The notes below the pieces were generated by a model. The model did not search any database, had not been told where the DNA came from, and saw only the letters and a program-made list of their open reading frames with translations. A DNA stretch of 64,000 bases from Sphingomonas sp. NFR04 (GTDB lineage: Bacteria; Pseudomonadota; Alphaproteobacteria; Sphingomonadales; Sphingomonadaceae), in contig NZ_FORV01000001.1 of NCBI RefSeq assembly GCF_900114095.1, positions 930,001 to 994,000 on the forward strand, read 5' to 3'. A program made the translations under genes and the position numbers. Every line of letters starts with the position of its first letter. Position 1 is the stretch's first letter. Positions 8,136 through 15,998 of this stretch are shown one piece after another.

Positions 8136-10112
8136 ATGTCCGAAGACCTCTTCGCTGCGCCCTCCGTCCCCGCCGGCACCTATGACGCCTCGTCGATCGA
8201 GGTGCTCGAAGGCCTGGAGCCGGTGCGGCGCCGGCCCGGCATGTATATCGGCGGCACCGACGAGCGCGCGCTGCACCATCTCGCCGCCGAAATCCTCGAC
8301 AATGCGATGGACGAAGCGGTCGCGGGCCATGCCAACCGCATCGAGGTGACGCTCGCCGCGCCCAACCGCATCACCATCGTCGACAATGGCCGCGGCATGC
8401 CGGTCGATCCCCACCCGCGCTTCCCGGACAAGTCGGCGCTCGAGGTGATTCTCTCGATGCTCCACTCGGGCGGCAAATTCTCGGGCAAGGCCTACGCCAC
8501 CTCGGGCGGCCTGCACGGCGTCGGCATCTCGGTGGTCAACGCGCTGTCGGTCGACACGGTGGTCGAGGTCGCGCGCGACAAGCAGCTCTACCGCCAGCGC
8601 TTCAGCCAGGGCCAGACGCTCGGCCCGCTGGAGAAGCTGGGCGGCACCCCCAATCGGCGCGGCACCAGCGTCGCCTTCACCCCCGATCCCGAGATTTTCG
8701 GCGAGATGCTGTTCAAGCCCGCTAGGCTGTACAAGCTCGCACGCTCCAAGGCCTATCTGTTCGCCGGCGTCGAGATCCGCTGGAAGTGCGATCCTTCGCT
8801 AATCACCGACGACACGCCGGCCGAAGCCGTGTTCCAGTTCCCGGGCGGCCTCGCCGATCACCTGAAGGAGCAGGTCGGCAGCCGCGAATGCGCCACTGCC
8901 GATTTCTTCGCGGGCACCCAGGAGTTCCCCGAGTCGCAGGGCCGCGTCGAATGGGCGGTCGCCTGGCCGCTGTGGAGCGACGGCAGCTTCAGCTGGTATT
9001 GCAACACCATTCCCACGCCCGACGGCGGCACCCATGAACAGGGCCTGCGCCAGGCGCTGGTGCGCAGCCTCCGCAGCTTCGCCGACCTGGTCGGCAACAA
9101 GAAGGCCAAGGACCTTAGCCCGGACGACGTCGTCACCGGCTCCGAGGTGATGCTCTCGGTGTTCATCCGCGAGCCGCAGTTCCAGAGCCAGACCAAGGAC
9201 CGGCTCACCAGCCCCGAGGCGACCGCGCTCGTCGAAAAGGCGGTGCGCGACCATTTCGACCATTTCCTCACCGACAATATGGAGCGCGGCAAGGCGCTGC
9301 TCGGCTATGTGCTCGAGCGGATGGACGATCGCCTGCGCCGCAAGCAGGAGCGCGAGGTCAAGCGCAAGTCGGCCACCACGGGCCGCAAGCTTCGCCTGCC
9401 CGGCAAGCTGACCGACTGCTCCGCCGACAGCCCCGAAGGCACCGAGCTGTTCATCGTCGAGGGCGATTCGGCCGGCGGCTCGGCCAAGCAGGCGCGCGAT
9501 CGCAAGACCCAGGCGATCCTGCCGATCCGCGGCAAGATCCTCAACGTCGCCAGTGCCACCTCGGCCAAGATCCTGGCGAACCAGGAAATCGCCGACCTGA
9601 TCCAGGCGCTGGGCTGCGGCACCCGCAAGGACTGCGACGCGGCGCATCTGCGCTACGAGCGCATCATCATCATGACCGACGCCGATGTCGACGGCGCGCA
9701 CATCGCGACGCTGCTGATGACCTTCTTCTTCCAGGAAATGCCGGACCTGGTACGCAAGGGCCATCTCTACCTCGCCCAGCCGCCGCTCTACCGGCTGACC
9801 GTGGGCTCCAAGAGCCTCTACGCCCGCGACGATGCGCACCGCATCGAGATCGAGAAGACGGCGTTCAAGGGCAAGAAGGTGGAAGTCAGCCGGTTCAAGG
9901 GTCTCGGCGAGATGAACCCGAACCAGCTCAAGGAAACCACCATGGACTCCAAGACGCGCGGCATGCTGCGCGTGACGCTGCCGCAGGAATATGAGGAGCG
10001 CGCAGGGGTGAAGGACCTGGTCGACCGGCTGATGGGCAACAACCCGGCGCACCGCTTCGCGTTCATCCAGGAGAATGCGGCGCGGCTGGATGAAGAGGTG
10101 ATCGACGCCTGA
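8136..10112 (+). CDS. parE: DNA topoisomerase IV subunit B
   Basis: The ATPase subunit of topoisomerase IV, which decatenates chromosomes with ParC. The 658-aa product has a GHKL ATPase domain: EILDNAMDEA (Bergerat N-box), DNGRGMPVD, and GGLHGVGISVVNALS. A TOPRIM module has EGDSAGGSA and the DADVDGAHI metal motif, and the protein ends with the short GyrB/ParE C-terminal domain. The length and the sequence after DADVDGAHI (LLMTFFFQEMPDLV) favour ParE over the longer GyrB. The ATG at 8136 gives MSEDLFAAP; the open frame upstream is repeat DNA. Confidence 0.93.
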   Translation: MSEDLFAAPSVPAGTYDASSIEVLEGLEPVRRRPGMYIGGTDERALHHLAAEILDNAMDEAVAGHANRIEVTLAAPNRITIVDNGRGMPVDPHPRFPDKSALEVILSMLHSGGKFSGKAYATSGGLHGVGISVVNALSVDTVVEVARDKQLYRQRFSQGQTLGPLEKLGGTPNRRGTSVAFTPDPEIFGEMLFKPARLYKLARSKAYLFAGVEIRWKCDPSLITDDTPAEAVFQFPGGLADHLKEQVGSRECATADFFAGTQEFPESQGRVEWAVAWPLWSDGSFSWYCNTIPTPDGGTHEQGLRQALVRSLRSFADLVGNKKAKDLSPDDVVTGSEVMLSVFIREPQFQSQTKDRLTSPEATALVEKAVRDHFDHFLTDNMERGKALLGYVLERMDDRLRRKQEREVKRKSATTGRKLRLPGKLTDCSADSPEGTELFIVEGDSAGGSAKQARDRKTQAILPIRGKILNVASATSAKILANQEIADLIQALGCGTRKDCDAAHLRYERIIIMTDADVDGAHIATLLMTFFFQEMPDLVRKGHLYLAQPPLYRLTVGSKSLYARDDAHRIEIEKTAFKGKKVEVSRFKGLGEMNPNQLKETTMDSKTRGMLRVTLPQEYEERAGVKDLVDRLMGNNPAHRFAFIQENAARLDEEVIDA

Positions 10113-10123
10113 GCGGGCGGCGC

Positions 10124-10567
10124 TCAGCGCGCTGCGTTGCGCGTCGCACGGACGTCGGGCGCGCGCAGCCAGCGGATGCGCTGGTTGGTCGCATGCACGC
10201 GGCAGAGATAGAAGGTCACGCCTTCGCTCTCGAACGAATGTTTCTCGGTCTCGGCATTGCACTGCATTTCGCGCTCGGTGACCCACTGCCGCTCCAGCGC
10301 GGCCAGCCTCGTGCGCTGCGCCGGGGGGAGGCGGTCGTGGACGCGCTTGTACAGCTGGTTCAGCACCCGATCGCGCCGCTTCCACTCCGCCTCCGCACAG
10401 GCCATGCGCGCTATCTCGAACAGGTTCTCATCGTCGGACCGGCTTCGCTGCCATCGCTTCGCGGAGCGCATGCAGGCGTGGAACGACGCCGAAAATTCGC
10501 CCAGCCATGCCGGCGATTGCACGGACATCGGCCCAAGCCCCCACAGCATCGCCACAAATGCAAGCAT
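10124..10567 (-). CDS. LprI-like (DUF1311-type) secreted protein, copy 1
   Basis: A 147-aa exported protein with a short hydrophobic N-terminus (about 1-18). The mature part has four spaced cysteines: ACMRSAK, ACAEAEWKRRDRVLN, QCNAETEK and YLCRVHATNQRIRWLRA. The central C-x-A-E/D-x-x-x-x-R-x-x-x-LN pattern with a following R-x-x-L-x-x-x-QR/AW segment resembles the DUF1311/LprI family; M. tuberculosis LprI inhibits lysozyme. It is a paralogue of the next gene upstream (same four Cys contexts) and third in a leftward run after a predicted peptidoglycan hydrolase. Inhibitor function is inference. Confidence 0.7.
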   Translation of the reverse strand: MLAFVAMLWGLGPMSVQSPAWLGEFSASFHACMRSAKRWQRSRSDDENLFEIARMACAEAEWKRRDRVLNQLYKRVHDRLPPAQRTRLAALERQWVTEREMQCNAETEKHSFESEGVTFYLCRVHATNQRIRWLRAPDVRATRNAAR

Positions 10568-10648
10568 CGGAATCCACCTTTCGTCGCCATCTGAAGCGCA
10601 AGGTCAGGGCCGCACCACTGCTTCCAAGCAGCCTGATCGCCGCGCCGC

Positions 10649-11086
10649 TTATGGCCGTCGCCCGGAACGCCCCGAACGCGTCTGCGCACGCAGCCAGGTA
10701 ATGCGCTGATCAGTCTCGATCAGCTTGCAGGCATATAGGACCACATAATAAGGTTCCGCCCTGTCGCCGGCGGTTTGGTCCCAGCATTTGTCCTCGGTCG
10801 CATTCGACCACGCCCGCTGGAGCGTGATCAAACGCGTCCTTGGCTCCAGAGGCAGGCTGTCGCGCAGCGACTCATAGGTTGCGTTGAGGATTAGTTCGCG
10901 GCGCTCGAAGGCATCTTCCGCGCAATTCTCTTCAGCCGCGTCTCGCCGCACCTCGTTCTTCGGAAAGCGGTCCTTTGCCCTGCGAATGCAGACAAAATAG
11001 CTCGGCGGAAATACCTGTTTCGCATCCGGCCCCGTGGCGGGCATGTTTGCGAAGATCATTGCTGCCAGCATCAACCCATCGAACAT
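10649..11086 (-). CDS. LprI-like (DUF1311-type) secreted protein, copy 2
   Basis: A 145-aa exported protein, paralogous to the gene immediately downstream. The matching cysteine contexts are VCIRRAK, NCAEDAFERRELILN, KCWDQT and YACKLIETDQRITWLRA. The ATG at 11086 is chosen because a GGGGGG run lies just upstream and the hydrophobic segment then starts at once. A GTG at 11116 would overlap the end of the upstream muramidase gene. The gap to the muramidase stop is 19 bp, so co-transcription is likely. Role as lysozyme inhibitor or immunity protein is inferred. Confidence 0.7.
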   Translation of the reverse strand: MFDGLMLAAMIFANMPATGPDAKQVFPPSYFVCIRRAKDRFPKNEVRRDAAEENCAEDAFERRELILNATYESLRDSLPLEPRTRLITLQRAWSNATEDKCWDQTAGDRAEPYYVVLYACKLIETDQRITWLRAQTRSGRSGRRP

Positions 11087-11105
11087 GATGCACGCCCCCC
11101 GCGCC

Positions 11106-11993
11106 TTATCGCCCACGTTCCTTCCGCAACATGTCTAGCGCATCGGCATGTTCCTGCGGATAGCGATTTTTCAGTATATCGGCAGATTGGCTGGCCTGGT
11201 CACGCTTTCCGGCGGCGAGTTGACGCTTCCACAGGTGCCGAACATGCTCGCCCCGCCGCGCATACGCATTGTTGATCAATGCCTCCTCGTATCGCGGATC
11301 GGACCTTGCCACCGTCCGGTCGGTCTGGCGCACCGCATCGGCGAGAATGTTGGCCGCTTGACCATGCTGCACGGCGATCGACCAAGTAACGTTGCGAACG
11401 GCATCGCTCGCCCCGTCGAGATCATAGCTGGTCGCCCGCCCGGCCCGCCGGACTACCGGCGCATAGTGACTCTCCTGGACATACGCATGTTGGGCGTCGC
11501 CAAATGCTTGCGCGTCCCGCCGGGCGACGGGCTTCCATCGCTTAGTGAACGCCGGCGTACCGGGCACAAGGCCTTTGAAGTCGCGTGCCCAAGGTTTCGC
11601 CGCATCGCTCGCCATGAAGGCCGCGGCGTCTCCGGTATTGGTCGCGAGCTGGTAGCTGCCATAGGATACGCCGCCGGCATCGCCCCTTCCGGTGCTGACC
11701 GTGCCGGGCCCGCGCCCGCTTGTCTCGTGTCGCTCGGAAAGAATGCCGAGCCTGGCGCCATCATCCGACCGCGTTGCACGCCGGGTACGCCTGCCGCCGC
11801 TCGACTCGGGGGCGCGGGGCCCCGCTTGCCCGTCCCCCGGCCCCGAGGTGAATCGCCCGTCGCCGGGATCGTGGTTCGGGTTGAACTTTAGTTCGATCGC
11901 GCCGTCGTCCGGCAGATCCGGCACATGCCGGCCACTTCGCAGGTAGCGCGCGAAGGCGCTGTCCCCACTCGTCTGATTGCTCGCTCCTCGCAT
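11106..11993 (-). CDS. VgrG3-C-like (chitosanase-fold) peptidoglycan hydrolase
   Basis: A predicted muramidase-type hydrolase, 295 aa, with no N-terminal signal peptide. Residues 1-85 are disordered and carry an FNPNHDPGDGRFTSG motif (37-51), a type of short tag I associate with phage-derived or exported proteins. The domain at about 84-260 resembles the C-terminal effector domain of VgrG3-like type VI spikes: RHETSGRGPGTVSTGRGD, GGVSYGSYQLA (108-117), AFGDAQHAYV and a VTWSIAVQHG motif. Glu90 and Asp105 are plausible catalytic acids. The start is the ATG at 11993 with GGAGG six bases upstream; a TTG at 12017 lacks this. Two LprI-like genes follow on the same strand. Confidence 0.7.
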   Translation of the reverse strand: MRGASNQTSGDSAFARYLRSGRHVPDLPDDGAIELKFNPNHDPGDGRFTSGPGDGQAGPRAPESSGGRRTRRATRSDDGARLGILSERHETSGRGPGTVSTGRGDAGGVSYGSYQLATNTGDAAAFMASDAAKPWARDFKGLVPGTPAFTKRWKPVARRDAQAFGDAQHAYVQESHYAPVVRRAGRATSYDLDGASDAVRNVTWSIAVQHGQAANILADAVRQTDRTVARSDPRYEEALINNAYARRGEHVRHLWKRQLAAGKRDQASQSADILKNRYPQEHADALDMLRKERGR

Positions 11994-12122
11994 ACGCCGC
12001 CCTCCGATAGAGAACAAAACGTAAACGGAAACATGCTGTGTAGGACAGCGCCAATTTCACCGCAGCGCGGAGAAACGCATCCAAATCGGATCCCCCGCGC
12101 GCCGCACCTTCGGATGCGCCCC

Positions 12123-12383
12123 CTATAGCTCCCCGCGCATCCGCCGCTGGTGGTATTTCACCCGCACGGTGATGCCGAGCACCATCAGGAAGAACGCCAC
12201 GCCCAGCACCGCCGCAGGCACCGCGATCGGCATCGGCCACACCTTGGCCCGCAGCGCCGCGAGCAGCGCGCCGAGTACCGCCAGCCACACCGCGCCCATC
12301 CGCAGCGGCCGCGCCACTGCACGCAGCTCGGCCTTGTAGGCGGCGCGTTCGGCGGGGTCGTTCAGGCGGGGCGGGGTCGGCAT
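12123..12383 (-). CDS. small two-TM membrane protein
   Basis: An unrecognised 86-aa protein with a charged N-terminus (about 1-27) and two hydrophobic helices (about 29-45 and 52-72), ending in a basic tail KYHQRRMRGEL. The ATG at 12383 lies inside the end of the upstream acetyltransferase gene (about 22-bp overlap), so the two are probably translationally coupled. Function unknown. Confidence 0.65.
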   Translation of the reverse strand: MPTPPRLNDPAERAAYKAELRAVARPLRMGAVWLAVLGALLAALRAKVWPMPIAVPAAVLGVAFFLMVLGITVRVKYHQRRMRGEL

Positions 12384-12901
12384 GTCCAGTCTTCCTTCAG
12401 CAGCCCGTAGAGCGTGGTGTCGCGCACGCCGATATGGGTCTCCCATTCGGCGCGCAGCACCCCCTCGAGCCGGAAGCCCAGCCGTTCGAGCAGCCGGCGC
12501 GAATACACATTGTCCGGGTCCGTGTCCGCAAAAACCCGCCGATGGTTCGCGGCGAGGAAGAGCTGGTCGAGCACCGCGCCGATCGCCTCCTCGGCGATCC
12601 CCTGCCCCCAATGCGGCCGGGCGAGCAGATAGCCGATCTCGCTGACCGCGGGCCGCTTCTCGCCCACCGCGACATAGCCGATCGCGGTGTCGTCGCCCGC
12701 GCGCGTGATCGCCCAGACGCGCCAGGCCGGGTCCCCGCGCGACAGGCTGGAGCGGGTCTGCTCGACGGTCTCGTGGGGCGCATGGCTCCACCAGGTCATC
12801 AGCGCGGGATCGGAGAGGCTGGGGAACAGCGCCTCGGCATCGTCCACCGTCCGCGGCCGCAGGCGCAGCCGCGGGGTGGTCAGCACCGGCGTGTCTGCCA
12901 T
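12362..12901 (-). CDS. GNAT family N-acetyltransferase (RimJ/RimL-like)
   Basis: A 179-aa acetyltransferase. It starts with the family motif LTTPRLRLRP (about 7-16) and has the acetyl-CoA binding region RPHWGQGIAEEAIGA (motif A, about 100-115), followed by the HRRVFADTDPDNVYSRRLLERLGF segment typical of RimJ-like enzymes. The substrate could be a ribosomal protein N-terminus or a small molecule. The ATG at 12901 nearly abuts the stop of the upstream AIM24-like gene (TGA-G-ATG), indicating one operon. Confidence 0.88.
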   Translation of the reverse strand: MADTPVLTTPRLRLRPRTVDDAEALFPSLSDPALMTWWSHAPHETVEQTRSSLSRGDPAWRVWAITRAGDDTAIGYVAVGEKRPAVSEIGYLLARPHWGQGIAEEAIGAVLDQLFLAANHRRVFADTDPDNVYSRRLLERLGFRLEGVLRAEWETHIGVRDTTLYGLLKEDWTCRPRPA

Positions 12902-12902
12902 C

Positions 12903-13733
12903 TCAGCGATTGCCGCCGATGAAGTCGCCCAGGCCGCCCAGCACCGAACCCTCGCCGCGATTGTGCCCGCCGCCATTGGCCGCGGCGAGCATGCGGCCGG
13001 CCAGCCGTGCGAACGGCAGCGACTGGATCCACACCTTGCCCGGCCCGCGCAGCCGGGCGAAGAACACGCCCTCGCCGCCGAAGAGCATGCTGCGCACGCC
13101 CCCGACCGAGACGAGGTCGAAGTCGACCGAGGGCGTCAGCGCGGCGAGGCAGCCGGTATCGACATGGAGTTCCTCGCCGGGCGCCAGCTCGCGCTCGACG
13201 ATCGCGCCGCCCATCTGGACGAACACCCAGCCGTCGCCGTCCAGCCGCTGCATGATGAAGCCCTCGCCGCCGAACAGCCCGGTCATCACCCGGCGCTGGA
13301 AGGCGATCCCCATCTGCACGCCCTTGGCGGCGGCGAGGAATGCGTCCTTCTGGCAGATCAGCGTGCCGCCGATGTCCGCCAGCCGCAGCGGCACGATCGC
13401 GCCGGGTACGGGCGAGGCGAAGGAGACGCGGGCCTTGCCGCTGCCCTGGTGGGTGAAGACGGTGGTGAACAGCCCCTCGCCGGTGACCAGCCTTTTGCCC
13501 GCGCCGAGCAGCTTGTCCATGAAGCCGCCGCCGGCGTTGCTGCCGTCGCCGAACACGGTCTGCATGGTGATGGCGGCATCCTTCCACACCATCGCGCCTG
13601 CTTCGGCGACGGCGCTCTCGCCAGGATCGAGCTCGATCTCGACGAACTGCAGCTCCTGGCCCTTGATCTCGAAATCGATGTCGTCGGCATAGCCTTCGCG
13701 GCGCGTGTGCGACCAGGGGCTCATCGGCGGCAT
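12903..13733 (-). CDS. TIGR00266/AIM24 family protein
   Basis: A 276-aa beta-rich protein of the AIM24/TIGR00266 family. The family shape is clear: FEIKGQELQFVEIELDPGESAVAEAGAMVWKD near the N-terminus (about 20-50), repeated Gly-rich GEGLFTTVF and GGEGFIMQRLDGDGWVF strands, and SGAI-like turns. Function is poorly known (mitochondrial AIM24 relatives, putative scaffolding). Two ATGs (13733, 13724) are possible. It is first of a leftward group with the acetyltransferase and the small membrane protein, and divergent from mmsA. Confidence 0.88.
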   Translation of the reverse strand: MPPMSPWSHTRREGYADDIDFEIKGQELQFVEIELDPGESAVAEAGAMVWKDAAITMQTVFGDGSNAGGGFMDKLLGAGKRLVTGEGLFTTVFTHQGSGKARVSFASPVPGAIVPLRLADIGGTLICQKDAFLAAAKGVQMGIAFQRRVMTGLFGGEGFIMQRLDGDGWVFVQMGGAIVERELAPGEELHVDTGCLAALTPSVDFDLVSVGGVRSMLFGGEGVFFARLRGPGKVWIQSLPFARLAGRMLAAANGGGHNRGEGSVLGGLGDFIGGNR

Positions 13734-13813
13734 GGCTGTCTCTCCTGCACGTGTTGCAGGCGCCTAGTACACCAAAGGCCTTTGGTCGGGGAAGCCTCGC
13801 CCGCACAACCGTC

Positions 13814-13904
13814 GTCATTCCCGAAGGCGGGAATCCATTTGCCGGGCCGCCGGGGATGGCGCCGCGCCGTTCCCACCAATGGAGCCCGCCTTTGCGGGGA
13901 TGAC
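13814..13904. repeat. 95-bp family hairpin repeat (divergent copy)
   Basis: A left arm GTCATTCCCGAAGGCGGGAATCC pairs with a right arm GGAGCCCGCCTTTGCGGGGATGAC. It is one of seven copies and the most degenerate, with three bases lost from the left arm. It lies in the divergent AIM24/mmsA gap. Confidence 0.8.
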
Positions 13905-14022
13905 GCGAGAGGGTGCGTTGCCCCGCCCCATCGCCCGGGGTGACATCGGGAAGGCGCTGTGTCATTGCGCAACTTAATTACAACGGATGAGTCGGCGTCC
14001 AGCCGATCCGCAGGAGAGTATG

Positions 14023-15519
14023 ATGCGTGTTATCGATCATGTGATCGTCGGCCATGCCGGTGGCGGCGCAGGCCGGACGGCGGACGTTTTCGACCCCAAT
14101 AGCGGCGCCGTGCAGGCGCAGGTTCCGCTCGGCACCGCCGCCGATCTGGACCGTGCGGTCGCCGCCGCGATGGCCGCCCAGCCCGGCTGGGCCGCGACCA
14201 ACCCGCAGCGCCGCGCCCGCGTGATGTTCCGCTTCAAGGAGCTGGTCGAGGCGAACATGGATGCGCTCGCCCACCTGCTCTCCTCCGAGCACGGCAAGGT
14301 GATCGCGGATTCGAAGGGCGACATCCAGCGCGGCCTCGAGGTGATCGAGTTCGCCTGCGGCATCCCCCACGCGCTCAAGGGCGAGTACACCCAGGGCGCC
14401 GGTCCCGGCATCGACGTCTATTCGATGCGCATGCCGCTCGGCATCGGCGCGGGCATCACCCCGTTCAACTTCCCGGCGATGATCCCGATGTGGATGTTCG
14501 GCGTGGCGATCGCCTGCGGCAATGCCTTCATCCTCAAGCCTTCCGAGCGCGATCCTTCGGTGCCGGTCCGCCTCGCCGAGCTGATGCTGGAAGCGGGTGC
14601 GCCCGAGGGAATCCTGCAGGTGGTGCAGGGCGACAAGGAGATGGTCGACGCGATCCTCGATCATCCGGCGATCAGCGCAGTGAGCTTCGTCGGTTCGTCC
14701 GACATCGCGCATTATGTCTATCGTCGCGGCGTCGAGGCGGGGAAGCGCGTCCAGGCGATGGGCGGCGCCAAGAACCACGGCATCGTCATGCCCGATGCCG
14801 ATCTCGACCAGGTCGTGGCGGACCTTTCCGGCGCGGCGTTCGGTTCGGCGGGCGAGCGCTGCATGGCCCTCCCCGTGGTGGTGCCGGTCGGCGACAAGAC
14901 CGCCGATGCCCTGCGCGAAAAGCTGATCCCGGCGATCGAGGCATTGCGGGTGGGTGTCTCCACCGATGCCGAGGCGCAGTACGGCCCGGTGGTCAACGCC
15001 GCGCACAAGGCCCGCGTCGAGAACTGGATCCAGACCGGCGTCGACGAAGGCGCCGAGCTGGTGATCGACGGCCGCGGCTTTTCGCTCCAGGGCCATGAGC
15101 AGGGCTTTTTCATCGGCCCGTCGCTGTTCGATCGCGTGACCCCGGCGATGAAGAGCTACCAGGAGGAGATCTTCGGCCCGGTCCTCCAGATCGTCCGCGC
15201 CCCCGATTTCGAGACCGCGCTGCGCCTGCCGAGCGAGCACCAGTACGGCAACGGCGTCGCGATCTTCACCCGCAACGGCCACGCCGCGCGCGAGTTCGCC
15301 GCGCGGGTCAATGTCGGCATGGTCGGCATCAACGTGCCGATCCCGGTGCCGGTGGCGTACCACAGCTTCGGCGGCTGGAAGCGCTCGGCGTTCGGGGACA
15401 TCAACCAGCACGGCATGGAAGGCGTCCGCTTCTGGACCAAGGTCAAGACCGTCACCCAGCGCTGGCCCGACGGCGCCCCCGACGGCAGCAATGCCTTCGT
15501 CATCCCGACCATGGGGTGA
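14023..15519 (+). CDS. mmsA: CoA-acylating methylmalonate-semialdehyde dehydrogenase
   Basis: Oxidises methylmalonate semialdehyde to propionyl-CoA in valine degradation. The 498-aa aldehyde dehydrogenase has GAGITPFNFPAMIPMWM (substrate/cofactor pocket, about 142-158), KPSERDPSV (172-180), GSAGERC with the catalytic Cys280, and the MmsA-specific MGGAKNH in place of the general-base Glu motif. Two in-frame ATGs stand at 14020 and 14023; AGGAG at 14012-14016 favours the second. It is first gene of the valine-catabolism run. Confidence 0.96.
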   Translation: MRVIDHVIVGHAGGGAGRTADVFDPNSGAVQAQVPLGTAADLDRAVAAAMAAQPGWAATNPQRRARVMFRFKELVEANMDALAHLLSSEHGKVIADSKGDIQRGLEVIEFACGIPHALKGEYTQGAGPGIDVYSMRMPLGIGAGITPFNFPAMIPMWMFGVAIACGNAFILKPSERDPSVPVRLAELMLEAGAPEGILQVVQGDKEMVDAILDHPAISAVSFVGSSDIAHYVYRRGVEAGKRVQAMGGAKNHGIVMPDADLDQVVADLSGAAFGSAGERCMALPVVVPVGDKTADALREKLIPAIEALRVGVSTDAEAQYGPVVNAAHKARVENWIQTGVDEGAELVIDGRGFSLQGHEQGFFIGPSLFDRVTPAMKSYQEEIFGPVLQIVRAPDFETALRLPSEHQYGNGVAIFTRNGHAAREFAARVNVGMVGINVPIPVPVAYHSFGGWKRSAFGDINQHGMEGVRFWTKVKTVTQRWPDGAPDGSNAFVIPTMG

Positions 15520-15998
15520 CCGGCGTGGGGCCTGCGCTTCTTCCGCTCGCGATCGGCTTGGTGGCGATTGCCACTGCACCTGCGATTGCGGGCGAGCTGA
15601 AGGGACCAGGTAGGTTCTGCGGCTATTCGCCAATCATCGACCTCAAGGCTGGCGAACGTATCGTCACGCTCGAAGGCGGCATCCATGGAGGTACCTTCCG
15701 ATGGGAGGGCGCCTTCGGTACGCTTGAGGTCGACGGGATAGGCTGGGCCGCCGAACCTAGGGGGCGGAAGATCAAGGCCCGCACCACCGGCGGGCAGATC
15801 CGGTTCGCACAGAAGAAGGTTGGCCATACCTATCTGGTAGCGATCTGGAACGGCCGGCAAGGTGCGGCCTATTTCAAATCCATGCACCCACTTTCGGCAG
15901 CACAATTGGCGGCGATCGGTCGGGTCCTCCTCTTCCAGGAAGGCGAAGACCCCGGCCGCTGTGACCTGAAAACCATTTTCTCTTGGGATTTCGAATGA
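15516..15998 (+). CDS. small secreted hypothetical protein
   Basis: An unrecognised 160-aa protein with a signal peptide (hydrophobic about 5-25, cleavage near AIAG). The mature part has two cysteines, about residue 35 (RFCGYSP) and near the C-terminus (GRCDLKT), probably a disulfide. Its GTG start overlaps the mmsA stop (GTGA), and its own stop overlaps the acyl-CoA dehydrogenase start (ATGA). It is thus translationally embedded in the valine operon although nothing in it suggests an enzyme. Confidence 0.7.
   Translation: MTGVGPALLPLAIGLVAIATAPAIAGELKGPGRFCGYSPIIDLKAGERIVTLEGGIHGGTFRWEGAFGTLEVDGIGWAAEPRGRKIKARTTGGQIRFAQKKVGHTYLVAIWNGRQGAAYFKSMHPLSAAQLAAIGRVLLFQEGEDPGRCDLKTIFSWDFE

Noticed and set aside
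8136..10112. GyrB instead of ParE
   Set aside because: Length and the sequence after the TOPRIM DADVDGAH motif fit ParE; GyrB of this group is about 150 residues longer.
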